From positions 1-20,460 of the forward strand of contig WJIV01000010.1 of NCBI GenBank assembly GCA_014730055.1: 20,460 bases of DNA, read 5' to 3'. Numbering within the stretch: the first letter of the stretch is position 1; every line of letters starts with the position of its first letter. This DNA comes from Candidatus Bathyarchaeota archaeon. GTDB taxonomy: Archaea; Thermoproteota; Bathyarchaeia; TCS64. This document shows positions 6,243 to 12,751 of this stretch, piece after piece. The position numbers and the translations under genes are program-made. The notes beneath the pieces were generated by a model. It did not search any database and was not told the DNA's origin. It saw nothing but the letters and a program-made list of their open reading frames with translations.

Positions 6243-7574
6243 ATGAGAGATGATACGCTTGCTGGTTATAGAGGGGATTTAAGAGGGGCCCTCGATGAGG
6301 CAGGTGCCGAGATCGGGGATCAACTAGAAGTGCAAGTGGATGGAGCAAAATACAAAGGCAGTCTAATGCCCCGCGTAGAGACATACGATGATTGGCACAT
6401 TATATTAAAATTAAAGTCAGGTTACAACATCGGTTTAGCATACAGTTCTGATGTTGAGATTAGAAAAATTGGCCAAGCACCAAAGCCAGAGTTTAAACCT
6501 CCTCCCTTACCAAGAGCTCAGCCTGGCTTACCCAAAGTTAGTATAATCAGTACAGGTGGTACAATTGCTAGTCGTGTAGATTACGTGACAGGGGGTGTCT
6601 ACGCCGCAATGACCAGCCGGGACCTCCTAAGCATAGTTCCTGAACTTATTGAGATAGCTGATGTAGAAGCTGATATACTTTACAGTGTCTTTAGCGAGGA
6701 CATTGGGCATGAACATTGGGTAGGTATGGCCGAGAGGACTTATGATAAGATCAAGGACGGAGCACAAGGTATAATCATCACTCATGGAACTGATACAATG
6801 GGTTATAGTAGCGCGGCGCTAAGTTTTGCAATCCAAGATCTCCCTGTACCTGTAATATTTGTTGGGAGCCAGAGGAGCAGTGATAGACCCAGCAGTGATA
6901 ACGCAACGAACCTAATGGGAGGCGTATATACTGCAGCTAATGCCCCCTTCGCCGAGGTTTGTATCGGATTACATGAGACTACCAGCGATCCAAATGTGGT
7001 CTACATAAGGGGAACGAAAGTAAGAAAATGTCACACAAGTAGCCGGTACGCATTCCAACCCGTAAATGATTGGCCATTAGCGCGGTATAATGGTGAGAGA
7101 CTTGAGATAATAAATGAAAACTATCGTAGGAGACAGGAATCCGAACCTACATTATTCACCAATTTCAGTGACAATGTGGGTTACCTGAAATTCCACCCAG
7201 ACATGAGCCCTAGAATTTTAGAATATTACTTGGATGAGGGCTATGAGGGCATCGTAATTGAGGCAACTGGTTTAGGTCAGGTAAAAAAGAATCTCTGGCC
7301 CCTTATTGATAGGGCAAGAAAAGAGGGGGTACTCATAGGAATAGCTAGTCAGTGCATATGGGGAAGAGTACATCTGAATGTCTATAGTCATGGTCGTGAG
7401 TTGCTTGAGAGAGATGTAATTCCACTGGAAGACATGCATGGCGAGACCGCCTACGTAAAAATGAAGTGGGTGCTGGGTCAAACAGAGGACCTTGAGGAGG
7501 CAAGAGATTTAATGTTACAGAATATTGTCGGAGAGTTTAATTCGAGAACACCATTCCTTGGGAGGTTCAGCTGA
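6243..7574 (+). CDS. gatD: Glutamyl-tRNA(Gln) amidotransferase subunit D
   Basis: Asparaginase-like subunit of the archaea-specific GatDE complex; it releases ammonia from an amide donor for GatE to convert Glu-tRNA(Gln) into Gln-tRNA(Gln). The 443 residues contain an N-terminal small beta-barrel (about 25-75), a proline-rich linker KPPPLPRAQPG, then the L-asparaginase domain with the first catalytic threonine in STGGTIAS (103-110) and the second catalytic site THGTDTM (180-186), followed by GSQRSSDRPSSDNATNL and RGTKVRK, containing the conserved lysine. Length and domain order are normal. The stop overlaps the gatE start by one base in TGATG, preceded by GGAGGT, so the two subunits are translationally coupled. 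Confidence 0.96.
   Translation: MRDDTLAGYRGDLRGALDEAGAEIGDQLEVQVDGAKYKGSLMPRVETYDDWHIILKLKSGYNIGLAYSSDVEIRKIGQAPKPEFKPPPLPRAQPGLPKVSIISTGGTIASRVDYVTGGVYAAMTSRDLLSIVPELIEIADVEADILYSVFSEDIGHEHWVGMAERTYDKIKDGAQGIIITHGTDTMGYSSAALSFAIQDLPVPVIFVGSQRSSDRPSSDNATNLMGGVYTAANAPFAEVCIGLHETTSDPNVVYIRGTKVRKCHTSSRYAFQPVNDWPLARYNGERLEIINENYRRRQESEPTLFTNFSDNVGYLKFHPDMSPRILEYYLDEGYEGIVIEATGLGQVKKNLWPLIDRARKEGVLIGIASQCIWGRVHLNVYSHGRELLERDVIPLEDMHGETAYVKMKWVLGQTEDLEEARDLMLQNIVGEFNSRTPFLGRFS
7561..7566 (+). promoter_or_regulatory. Ribosome binding site of gatE
   Basis: GGAGGT lies inside the last codons of gatD, 7 nt before ATG 7574. It supports coupled translation of gatD and gatE. Confidence 0.7.
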
Positions 7575-9460
7575 TGGATTATCAAAAAATTGGCTTGACC
7601 GTTGGTATAGAGATACACCAAGAACTCGATACTCATCACAAGCTATTCTGCAGCTGTCCGCCCAAGCTAAACAAGGGAGAGCCAGATTTTATATTCCAGA
7701 GGAAGCTCCGTCCAAGTCAGTCTGAACTTGGAGAGATAGATCCTGCCGCCCTTTTCGAGTTCTTGAAGGGAAAGAATATTATCTATCAGGCTAATCACGA
7801 TACGATCTGTTTAGTTGAAATGGATGAGGAACCACCCGGTCCTCTTGACCCTGAAGCTCTTGATGTAGCTCTTATTTTCAGCTTAATGTGTAATGCAAAG
7901 CCAGTCGACGAAGTCCAAGTAATGAGAAAAACTGTTGTGGATGGGAGTAATACTGGAGGATTTCAAAGAACAAGTGTGGTTAGCCTAGGCGGAATGATTG
8001 AGGCAGAAGGAAAAAAGTATAACCTAGAACAGGTTGCAATCGAGGAGGATGCAGCGAGGAAGATAGATGAAAAAGGCAATGAGATAATCTATCGACTTGA
8101 TCGATTAGGAATCCCTCTCATAGAGATAACCACTGCCCCAGAGATGCATACCCCCGAAGAGGCGAAATTAGTGGCAGCAAGAATTGGTGGGCTGCTAAGA
8201 GCGACAGGGATGGTTAAACGAGGCCTTGGAACTATACGCCAGGACGTAAATGTGTCAATTAGGAATGGAAGTATAATAGAGATCAAAGGAGTTCAAGACC
8301 TAGGACTACTGGATACAGTCGTTGAGTTTGAAGCTCAGAGACAATTAACTCTATTAGAGATAAAACAAGAATTGCATGAAAGAGGCCTAAATTCAAGTGA
8401 CCTACAAAGTGAACTTGTAGACGTAACAAAGATCTTTGAGGAAACAGGTTCAAGAATATTGAGGAGAGCCATCGAAAAAGGTGGTAAGGTATACGGAGTC
8501 AAACTAACAGGCTTTGAAGGTCTAACAGGAAAGGAACTCTGTCCCGGAAAAAGACTTGGTACCGAATTTAGTGAACATGCCAAGTACGGCGGGGGGGTGA
8601 AAGGAATCTTTCATACAGATGAGCTTCCAGGTTATGACATTACCGAAGAAGAAGTTGAACGTCTAAGAGAATATATGTCAGCTGAGAATAATGATTCTGT
8701 AGTAATTGTAGCTGATGAAGAAGAAAAATGTGTTATGGCTCTAGAAGCAGTTGTAGACCGTGCACGTCAGGCATTTGATGGTGTTCCTGAGGAGACTCGA
8801 TCGGCTAATCCTGATGGTACAACACGATACACAAGGCCTAGACCTGGTGCTGCGAGAATGTACCCAGAGACAGATGTAAAACCCGTACTTATATCTCACG
8901 ACAGAATAGAGAGGCTGAAATTCGAACTACCCGAGAAACCTGAACTAAGGCTAAAAAGAATTCAAGAGGAGTATGGACTGAATGAAAAGCTTGCATCTCA
9001 GATTGTAGATTCTGATTACATAGATCTCTTTGAAGATCATGCAGAGAATTTCGACTCTACATTATTAGCCGTAACACTAACTGAAGATCTTACTAATTTA
9101 AGAAGAGATGGTGTACCTGTTGAAAACCTTAAGGATGAGCAAATCATTAGCGTATTCAAATTGGTGGCAGAAGGAAAAACAGCTAAAGAGTCTATACCCG
9201 AGATACTAACTTGGTTGTCCGAAAATCCAAATAGTTCAGTAGAAGATGCAATTAGTGATCTAAATTTAGATATGATGAACGTAGGAGAACTTGATTCACT
9301 AATAAAATCCATAGTCATGGAACGGGTTGAACTTGTTAAAGATAGAGGAATTGGTGCCTTTGGGCCATTAATGGGCGTAGTTATGGGTCAGGTTCGTGGA
9401 AGAGCTGATCCTGATATAGTACAAAAGATTCTAAGAAAATACATAAATGAATACACTTAA
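7574..9460 (+). CDS. gatE: Glutamyl-tRNA(Gln) amidotransferase subunit E
   Basis: GatB-related kinase/transamidase subunit of GatDE that activates Glu-tRNA(Gln) with ATP and accepts ammonia from GatD. Seen in 628 residues: GLTVGIEIHQELDTHHKLFCSCP (split here only to name GIEIHQELDT 11-20 and Cys26/Cys28, probable metal ligands), VEMDEEPPGPLDPEAL, RKTVVDGSNTGGFQRTS, the conserved QVAIEEDAARK, RLDRLGIPLIEITTAP, IRQDVNVSI and EIKGVQDL, an AspRS-GAD-like insertion (about 285-400), PRPGAARMYPETD, and a C-terminal helical tail domain of the YqeY type ending GPLMGVVMGQVRGRADP. Length fits archaeal GatE. Its presence implies that this organism makes Gln-tRNA(Gln) by transamidation. Confidence 0.96.
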   Translation: MDYQKIGLTVGIEIHQELDTHHKLFCSCPPKLNKGEPDFIFQRKLRPSQSELGEIDPAALFEFLKGKNIIYQANHDTICLVEMDEEPPGPLDPEALDVALIFSLMCNAKPVDEVQVMRKTVVDGSNTGGFQRTSVVSLGGMIEAEGKKYNLEQVAIEEDAARKIDEKGNEIIYRLDRLGIPLIEITTAPEMHTPEEAKLVAARIGGLLRATGMVKRGLGTIRQDVNVSIRNGSIIEIKGVQDLGLLDTVVEFEAQRQLTLLEIKQELHERGLNSSDLQSELVDVTKIFEETGSRILRRAIEKGGKVYGVKLTGFEGLTGKELCPGKRLGTEFSEHAKYGGGVKGIFHTDELPGYDITEEEVERLREYMSAENNDSVVIVADEEEKCVMALEAVVDRARQAFDGVPEETRSANPDGTTRYTRPRPGAARMYPETDVKPVLISHDRIERLKFELPEKPELRLKRIQEEYGLNEKLASQIVDSDYIDLFEDHAENFDSTLLAVTLTEDLTNLRRDGVPVENLKDEQIISVFKLVAEGKTAKESIPEILTWLSENPNSSVEDAISDLNLDMMNVGELDSLIKSIVMERVELVKDRGIGAFGPLMGVVMGQVRGRADPDIVQKILRKYINEYT

Positions 9461-9509
9461 TTTTTGGTTATCTTCATCGACTTGTGGATCCATTTTCGAT
9501 TTTTATTAT
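9461..9509 (+). terminator. Possible T-rich terminator after gatE
   Basis: Two T tracts follow the gatE stop: TTTTT at 9461-9465 and ATTTTCGATTTTTATTAT around 9492-9509. Archaeal RNA polymerase terminates on T runs without needing a hairpin. The rest of the 152-bp gap holds only the presumed promoter of the next gene (AGTATTAATT, 9571-9580, about 26 nt before position 9602). Confidence 0.35.
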
Positions 9510-9612
9510 CCGGCTAAGCAAACCATAATGTTCTGCTACCTTAAATTCTAGTTTGGGAAGTATTATTAGGAGTATTAATTGTTATTAGGTATTAGAATCT
9601 CGTTGTGTCAAA

Positions 9613-10050
9613 ATGTCTGATCCCCCTTTTCGTCTTAAGGTACGCATCGGCGATATGGAAATCGAGTTGGGAGGGAGAAAAGAAGAGGTCCTTGAAACTC
9701 TGAATGATCTTGAGATGATTGTTGAGAAGTTCTCAGGAGCTTTTAATAAAGATATTATAAAACTCACCGAGTCTGATGATAACCTCCCACGGGGTATTAA
9801 GAAGTTTCCAAATATCCCTCGTACAACCCAATGCGGTGAGGCTATTGTATCTCTCCTACATACAGAGTGGGGAGAGACCCCTAGGACAATGGGAGAGCTT
9901 CGTGAGGCTATGGAAGCAAACGCTATCTACTTTCCAAAGACAACTCTTAGCGGTGTTTTGGTATGGTTGGTAAAAAAAGGCAGCCTGAGACGATGGAAAG
10001 ATAAGAAGAGAGGATATCTTTACGTAATCAATGAAGATTATGTGGAATAA
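9613..10050 (+). CDS. Uncharacterised archaeal protein with predicted C-terminal winged helix
   Basis: 145 residues, not assigned to a named family. The N-terminal part (about 5-45) has the pattern FRLKVRIGDMEIELGGRKEEV, which reads as two beta strands followed by a helix, a short domain I associate with uncharacterised archaeal proteins. A linker with LPRGIKKFPNIPRTTQCG follows, then a region (about 72-145) with helix-turn-helix periodicity (GEAIVSLLHTEWGETPRTM, GELREAMEAN, TTLSGVLVWLVKKGSL) ending in a wing-like RRWKDKKRGYLYV. It is therefore probably DNA- or protein-binding. It has its own spacer and TATA-like element and points towards the five winged-helix genes on the other strand. No membrane segment or catalytic motif is visible. 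Function unknown. Confidence 0.75.
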   Translation: MSDPPFRLKVRIGDMEIELGGRKEEVLETLNDLEMIVEKFSGAFNKDIIKLTESDDNLPRGIKKFPNIPRTTQCGEAIVSLLHTEWGETPRTMGELREAMEANAIYFPKTTLSGVLVWLVKKGSLRRWKDKKRGYLYVINEDYVE

Positions 10051-10055
10051 TTTCT

Positions 10056-10111
10056 GATTTCTATGAAATCTCAAATATCTTCAATAGTATTTTCTATTAA
10101 TTTTTATTTTT
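10056..10111. terminator. Terminator region between converging genes
   Basis: GATTTC-TAT-GAAATC (10056-10070) is a perfect small inverted repeat, followed by a T-rich plus-strand run (10090-10111). It lies at the point where the plus-strand gene and the minus-strand winged-helix array meet, which suits termination of the plus-strand transcript. Confidence 0.45.
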
Positions 10112-10412
10112 GATACATGTCGTAGAGTTCAGTTATAGCTAGTAAAAATGAGACCATTAACTCATTTGAGTCTACCTTGTAGCTGGCCTCTCGGAATGTA
10201 CTTCTCATTACAAGTCCTTTATCAACCAGTTTAGCGATCGCTCTCTCAGTTGCTTTTGTTGTGAGATCAAGGTGTTCAGATACCTCTCTTACTGTCATTA
10301 TTCTACCAGACTCAAGCAAGAATAAGAAAACACTGAATTGACTAGGAGCCCTACCTAGAGATAATAAATTCTCCATTTTTTCGTTGTATTTTGAGATTTT
10401 CTCCTCTGACAT
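10104..10412 (-). CDS. Small winged-helix protein E (fifth gene of the array)
   Basis: 102 residues from ATG 10412 (a TTG at 10421 would add three). The body has the array's shared plan: helix 1 SQFSVFLFLLES, RIMTVREVSEHLDL as first helix of the helix-turn-helix, recognition-helix segment TTKATERAIAKLVDKGLV, a wing MRSTFREASYKV and a C-terminal helix NELMVSFLLAITELYDMYQK that is longer than in the siblings. It is the last gene, separated by about 11 nt from gene D and facing the T-rich terminator region. The fold resembles MarR/TrmB-type regulators, but there is no ligand domain. Whether it binds DNA is inferred, not shown. Confidence 0.82.
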   Translation of the reverse strand: MSEEKISKYNEKMENLLSLGRAPSQFSVFLFLLESGRIMTVREVSEHLDLTTKATERAIAKLVDKGLVMRSTFREASYKVDSNELMVSFLLAITELYDMYQK

Positions 10413-10423
10413 GAGATTCAATA

Positions 10424-10684
10424 CTATTCTATATTTAGTCCTCTAAAAAGCTTCATAAGAATATCATAACTTGTAACGTTCGATAAATAGCCGTCACCTG
10501 TTGATTCGACTAAATTATCCTGTTTTAGCTCAGCTAATCTTGCCCGTACACTGCTTCCTTTTTCCTTTAACTCCCGGGCTATATCAATGGGCCTCATAGG
10601 CTCGTCCTTGAAGGTGAGAAATGTGATTATCTTAAAAGCGAGGGTCTCTGGATCCATCTCAGCGAGTTTGGACTCCATACTCAT
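10424..10684 (-). CDS. Small winged-helix protein D (fourth gene of the array)
   Basis: 86 residues. Shared plan: ETLAFKIITFLTFKDEPMRPIDIARELKEKGSSV (helix 1, then helix-turn-helix), recognition segment SSVRARLAELKQDNLV, short wing ESTGDGYLSNV, C-terminal helix YDILMKLFRGL. The ATG at 10684 overlaps the stop of gene C by 4 nt (ATGA), so translation of C and D is probably coupled; a second ATG two codons downstream (10678) is possible. The closest sibling in pattern is gene B (FKVLLYL versus FKIITFL). No ligand-binding domain; function not identified. Confidence 0.82.
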   Translation of the reverse strand: MSMESKLAEMDPETLAFKIITFLTFKDEPMRPIDIARELKEKGSSVRARLAELKQDNLVESTGDGYLSNVTSYDILMKLFRGLNIE

Positions 10685-10935
10685 TCACTAAAGTATTCTC
10701 TAAGCAACATTACTAGGACTGGGCCTAAACGGTACTTGTATACCCCTCGGCTTATTCTCTCGACAAGGTTTTTCTTATTTAGATTGAACAGGGCAATGTT
10801 GACAGCGTTAACTGATATGTCTAAGATCTCCGATATCTCCTGTGAAGTCATGGGAGCCTCATTTTCAATAAGACAGAAAAATACCTCCCTCTGGCTATCA
10901 GCCCTACTAAGCGCATCTAGTTCCTCAACAGCCAT
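10681..10935 (-). CDS. Small winged-helix protein C (third gene of the array)
   Basis: 84 residues, the smallest of the array. Layout: QREVFFCLIENEAPM (helix 1), TSQEISEILDISVNAVNIALFNLNKKNLVERI (helix-turn-helix and recognition helix), wing SRGVYKYRL and C-terminal helix VLVMLLREYFSE. A good Shine-Dalgarno GGTGA lies 4 nt before ATG 10935, in the 16-nt gap after gene B; this is the clearest independent translation start inside the array. Its stop overlaps the start of gene D. Predicted DNA-binding or dimerising winged helix; no named family. Confidence 0.82.
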   Translation of the reverse strand: MAVEELDALSRADSQREVFFCLIENEAPMTSQEISEILDISVNAVNIALFNLNKKNLVERISRGVYKYRLGPVLVMLLREYFSE

Positions 10936-10951
10936 GACTTCACCGTCTTTA

Positions 10952-11218
10952 CTACATCTGAGCTAACATGTATAGGTGTGAGACTATTTCAGTGAATGGG
11001 ATCAGGGATTTATATTCACCATCTTCCTTCTGCTCAATATACCCCTTGTCTAATAGCGTTCTTAAAGCAGGTCGTACCGTACCGGGGGGAATCTCAGTAT
11101 AATCCGATATATCGCTTGGCTGACAGGGCCCTCTAAAGGCTAGGTAAAGCAGTACCTTAAACTGACTTGTTGTCGGGTTAAGATCTTCAAGTACTTTTTT
11201 CCATAACTCCTCGCTCAT
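10952..11218 (-). CDS. Small winged-helix protein B (second gene of the array)
   Basis: 88 residues. Starts MSEELWKKVLEDLNPT, then SQFKVLLYLAFRGPCQPSDISDYTEIPPGTVRPALRTLLDKGYIEQ (helix 1, helix-turn-helix and recognition helix), a wing KEDGEYKSL and a C-terminal helix FTEIVSHLYMLAQM. The start overlaps the stop of gene A (ATGA, 11215-11218), and GAGGAGATGA in the end of gene A supplies a ribosome binding site. Same architecture as A, C, D and E with a different recognition helix. Function not identified. Confidence 0.82.
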   Translation of the reverse strand: MSEELWKKVLEDLNPTTSQFKVLLYLAFRGPCQPSDISDYTEIPPGTVRPALRTLLDKGYIEQKEDGEYKSLIPFTEIVSHLYMLAQM

Positions 11219-11511
11219 GACTTCATCTCCTCTATTTTCATCTCAAGTTCTTCAATTCTTGATATTAGGTTAAGCACAATACCTGAGAAACTAGGCTCAT
11301 AGTTCCCGCGTTCTGGGCGATCGAGTAGACCTTCTTCTGCTAGCTTCGCGAAAGCAGCTTTTACCGAGTTGTAGTTTGCATCAAGGTGCTCAGCCATTTC
11401 ACTCGGCCCAAAGTCTGGGTTTTTAAGGAATTCGCGGAAAATCGTATCTTTTAGGGTTAGTTCTGATGACATTTTATGTTGAAATGTTTGTATCAAAGTT
11501 CTTATTAACAT
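11215..11511 (-). CDS. Small winged-helix protein A (first gene of the array, with coiled-coil tail)
   Basis: 98 residues from ATG 11511. A later ATG at 11472 would give an 85-residue protein beginning MSSELTLKD, closer to the MSEE-like starts of genes B and E; a TATA-like TATTAATTAA centred 26 nt before 11511 would make the longer form leaderless, so I keep it with doubt. Core: KDTIFREFLKNPDFGPSEMAEHLDANYNSVKAAFAKLAEEGLLDRP, wing ERGNYEPSF, then IVLNLISRIEELEMKIEEMKS, a heptad-like amphipathic tail suggesting a coiled-coil dimer. It is promoter-proximal and divergent from nurA. Function not identified; a transcription regulator is the simplest reading. Confidence 0.8.
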   Translation of the reverse strand: MLIRTLIQTFQHKMSSELTLKDTIFREFLKNPDFGPSEMAEHLDANYNSVKAAFAKLAEEGLLDRPERGNYEPSFSGIVLNLISRIEELEMKIEEMKS

Positions 11512-11576
11512 TACTTTTGGGTTCAGCTGTTGATTTAATTAATACTGATCAACTTTTGAGCGAATAAATTTCTGAG

Positions 11577-11586
11577 TATATAAATA
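11577..11586 (-). promoter_or_regulatory. Candidate TATA box of the winged-helix array
   Basis: Minus-strand TATTTATATA would place transcription start near 11556, giving a leader of about 45 nt before ATG 11511. A second candidate, TATTAATTAA at about 11533-11542, would give a leaderless transcript starting at 11511. Confidence 0.4.
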
Positions 11587-11609
11587 AAAGGCTCTTTATC
11601 GGAAATTAC

Positions 11610-11627
11610 GCTCTAAATGATCAGAGC
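11610..11627. promoter_or_regulatory. Inverted repeat (possible operator) next to the nurA TATA box
   Basis: GCTCT-AAATGATC-AGAGC: 5-bp perfect arms with 8 nt between, containing TGATCA (11618-11623). It touches the BRE/TATA position of nurA. A second TGATCA stands at 11546-11551 near the array promoter. Confidence 0.4.
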
Positions 11628-11628
11628 A

Positions 11629-11638
11629 TTTATATATT
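11629..11638 (+). promoter_or_regulatory. TATA box of nurA-herA
   Basis: TTTATATATT closely fits the archaeal TATA consensus. Predicted transcription start is near 11660, leaving a leader of about 27 nt that contains AAGGA before ATG 11687. Confidence 0.6.
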
Positions 11639-11686
11639 CTAGAAAAAATGTGTTGTATAGAAATAGTTTTCAAGGAACGTGGATGA

Positions 11687-12751
11687 ATGGTGCTCGCGGT
11701 CGAGGAGAAAAATCACTTACAACAGACTCTCGATTGGGTACCGTCTCCAAATTTTAATTTGGCTCTAAGAAATTTGCTGCTAAGGGAGATTGCTGGGAAC
11801 GTATTGAGTGAGATCCCCATGCTGCAAGAATTGGCCCAGAGTGTAAGTGAAGAAATTAGTATATTTAATATCAGAAAAAAGGAATCATTTGTTAAAGTTG
11901 CAGGGGTCGATGCCGGAAGTCAGATTATTCCTTTGGCATCAAAGCAATATGCTGTAATTGGTGCCTTAGCTTACAGACTTCCAGACTGTGTAAGATTCTT
12001 CCTATCTCCAGAATCGATTATACAGAACTATAATGATTTTAAAAATGGATTATCCAGCCTTGTCAATATCAGGAGAGAAGCTAAACTATTTGAGACTGCA
12101 ACTAGTTTTCTCGAGAGATATCCTGACACAGAGTTGGTTTTGATAGATGGTCCTCTAGCTTTCAGCAACTTCTGGAATAATGGCTGTAAGGAAGACGAAC
12201 AACGTAGGCTTATTGATTCCATAAACGAACTGTTATTGTACTGCCGTGATAATGAAATTCATCTCGCAGGTATTGTGAAACGCCCCAGCGCTCGTTATCT
12301 ATTAAACTATATTGGAATGGTAGATGAGGGAAACTTCAACGATGTCTCTGTACTAAATAAGATCTTGAATCCTGGTGAGCGAACCGATATTTTTAGCCCT
12401 CAGACTGCTCTTCGGATGGCAGTAAAGAATTCCTATATTATGGATTTAATTCATTACCCAATATATAGTTTCTACGCAAGATTAAGTAATGAATGGAATA
12501 TCCCTCCCATTAGAATAGATTTACCGGTTTATAGTCTTGGTTATATCGAGGAGATTGCAGGATACTGTTATTCCACGAGCATTTGGCAAGGTGTTCCTCT
12601 CCCAATTATTCGTGCTGATGAAGAGGTCAAAGTCAGCCGGAAATTCATCGCTGATGTTTACTCTGAGATATTAGCTCGGGTAGGAAGGGAAAGTGGGGAC
12701 ATATCTCAGTTGGTGCCTTATTGGGGTGAGGGTGGATGGATGGGAGTATGA
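11687..12751 (+). CDS. nurA: DNA double-strand break repair nuclease NurA
   Basis: 5'-3' nuclease that works with the HerA translocase, and usually Mre11-Rad50, in resecting DNA ends for recombination. In 354 residues the NurA domain is seen from VAGVDAGSQIIPLASKQYA (71-89; Asp75 is the predicted first metal ligand) through ELVLIDGPLAF (149-159; Asp154), AGIVKRP and a C-terminal NSYIMDLIHYPIYSFYARLS with RIDLPVYS. Length is normal for the family. It overlaps herA, the standard partner gene, and has a strong TATA box divergent from the winged-helix array. The start ATG 11687 is preceded by AAGGA. Mre11 and Rad50 are not in the window. Confidence 0.9.
   Translation: MVLAVEEKNHLQQTLDWVPSPNFNLALRNLLLREIAGNVLSEIPMLQELAQSVSEEISIFNIRKKESFVKVAGVDAGSQIIPLASKQYAVIGALAYRLPDCVRFFLSPESIIQNYNDFKNGLSSLVNIRREAKLFETATSFLERYPDTELVLIDGPLAFSNFWNNGCKEDEQRRLIDSINELLLYCRDNEIHLAGIVKRPSARYLLNYIGMVDEGNFNDVSVLNKILNPGERTDIFSPQTALRMAVKNSYIMDLIHYPIYSFYARLSNEWNIPPIRIDLPVYSLGYIEEIAGYCYSTSIWQGVPLPIIRADEEVKVSRKFIADVYSEILARVGRESGDISQLVPYWGEGGWMGV
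12725..12730 (+). promoter_or_regulatory. Ribosome binding site of herA
   Basis: GGTGAG within the end of nurA lies 5 nt before ATG 12736 and favours this start over ATG 12748, which overlaps the nurA stop as ATGA. Confidence 0.55.

Noticed and set aside
6217..6243. 8-codon ORF ending in TAATG at the gatD start, as a possible leader peptide
   Set aside because: The likely TATA element predicts transcription starting downstream of its ATG, and the codons show no regulatory pattern.
9771..9790. TGATGA-type C-box motifs suggesting C/D box guide RNAs, here and in gatE, nurA and gpmI
   Set aside because: All instances lie in conserved coding sequence and no properly spaced D box with C'/D' partners was seen.
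10104..11511. ESCRT-II-like identity for the tandem winged-helix genes
   Set aside because: ESCRT-II proteins carry two winged helices in one chain and occur with ESCRT-III and Vps4 genes; here there is one domain per protein and no such neighbours.
9461..11686. CRISPR, insertion sequence or integrated element around the winged-helix genes
   Set aside because: No direct repeat array, transposase, integrase or terminal inverted repeats were found; flanking genes are core archaeal genes.
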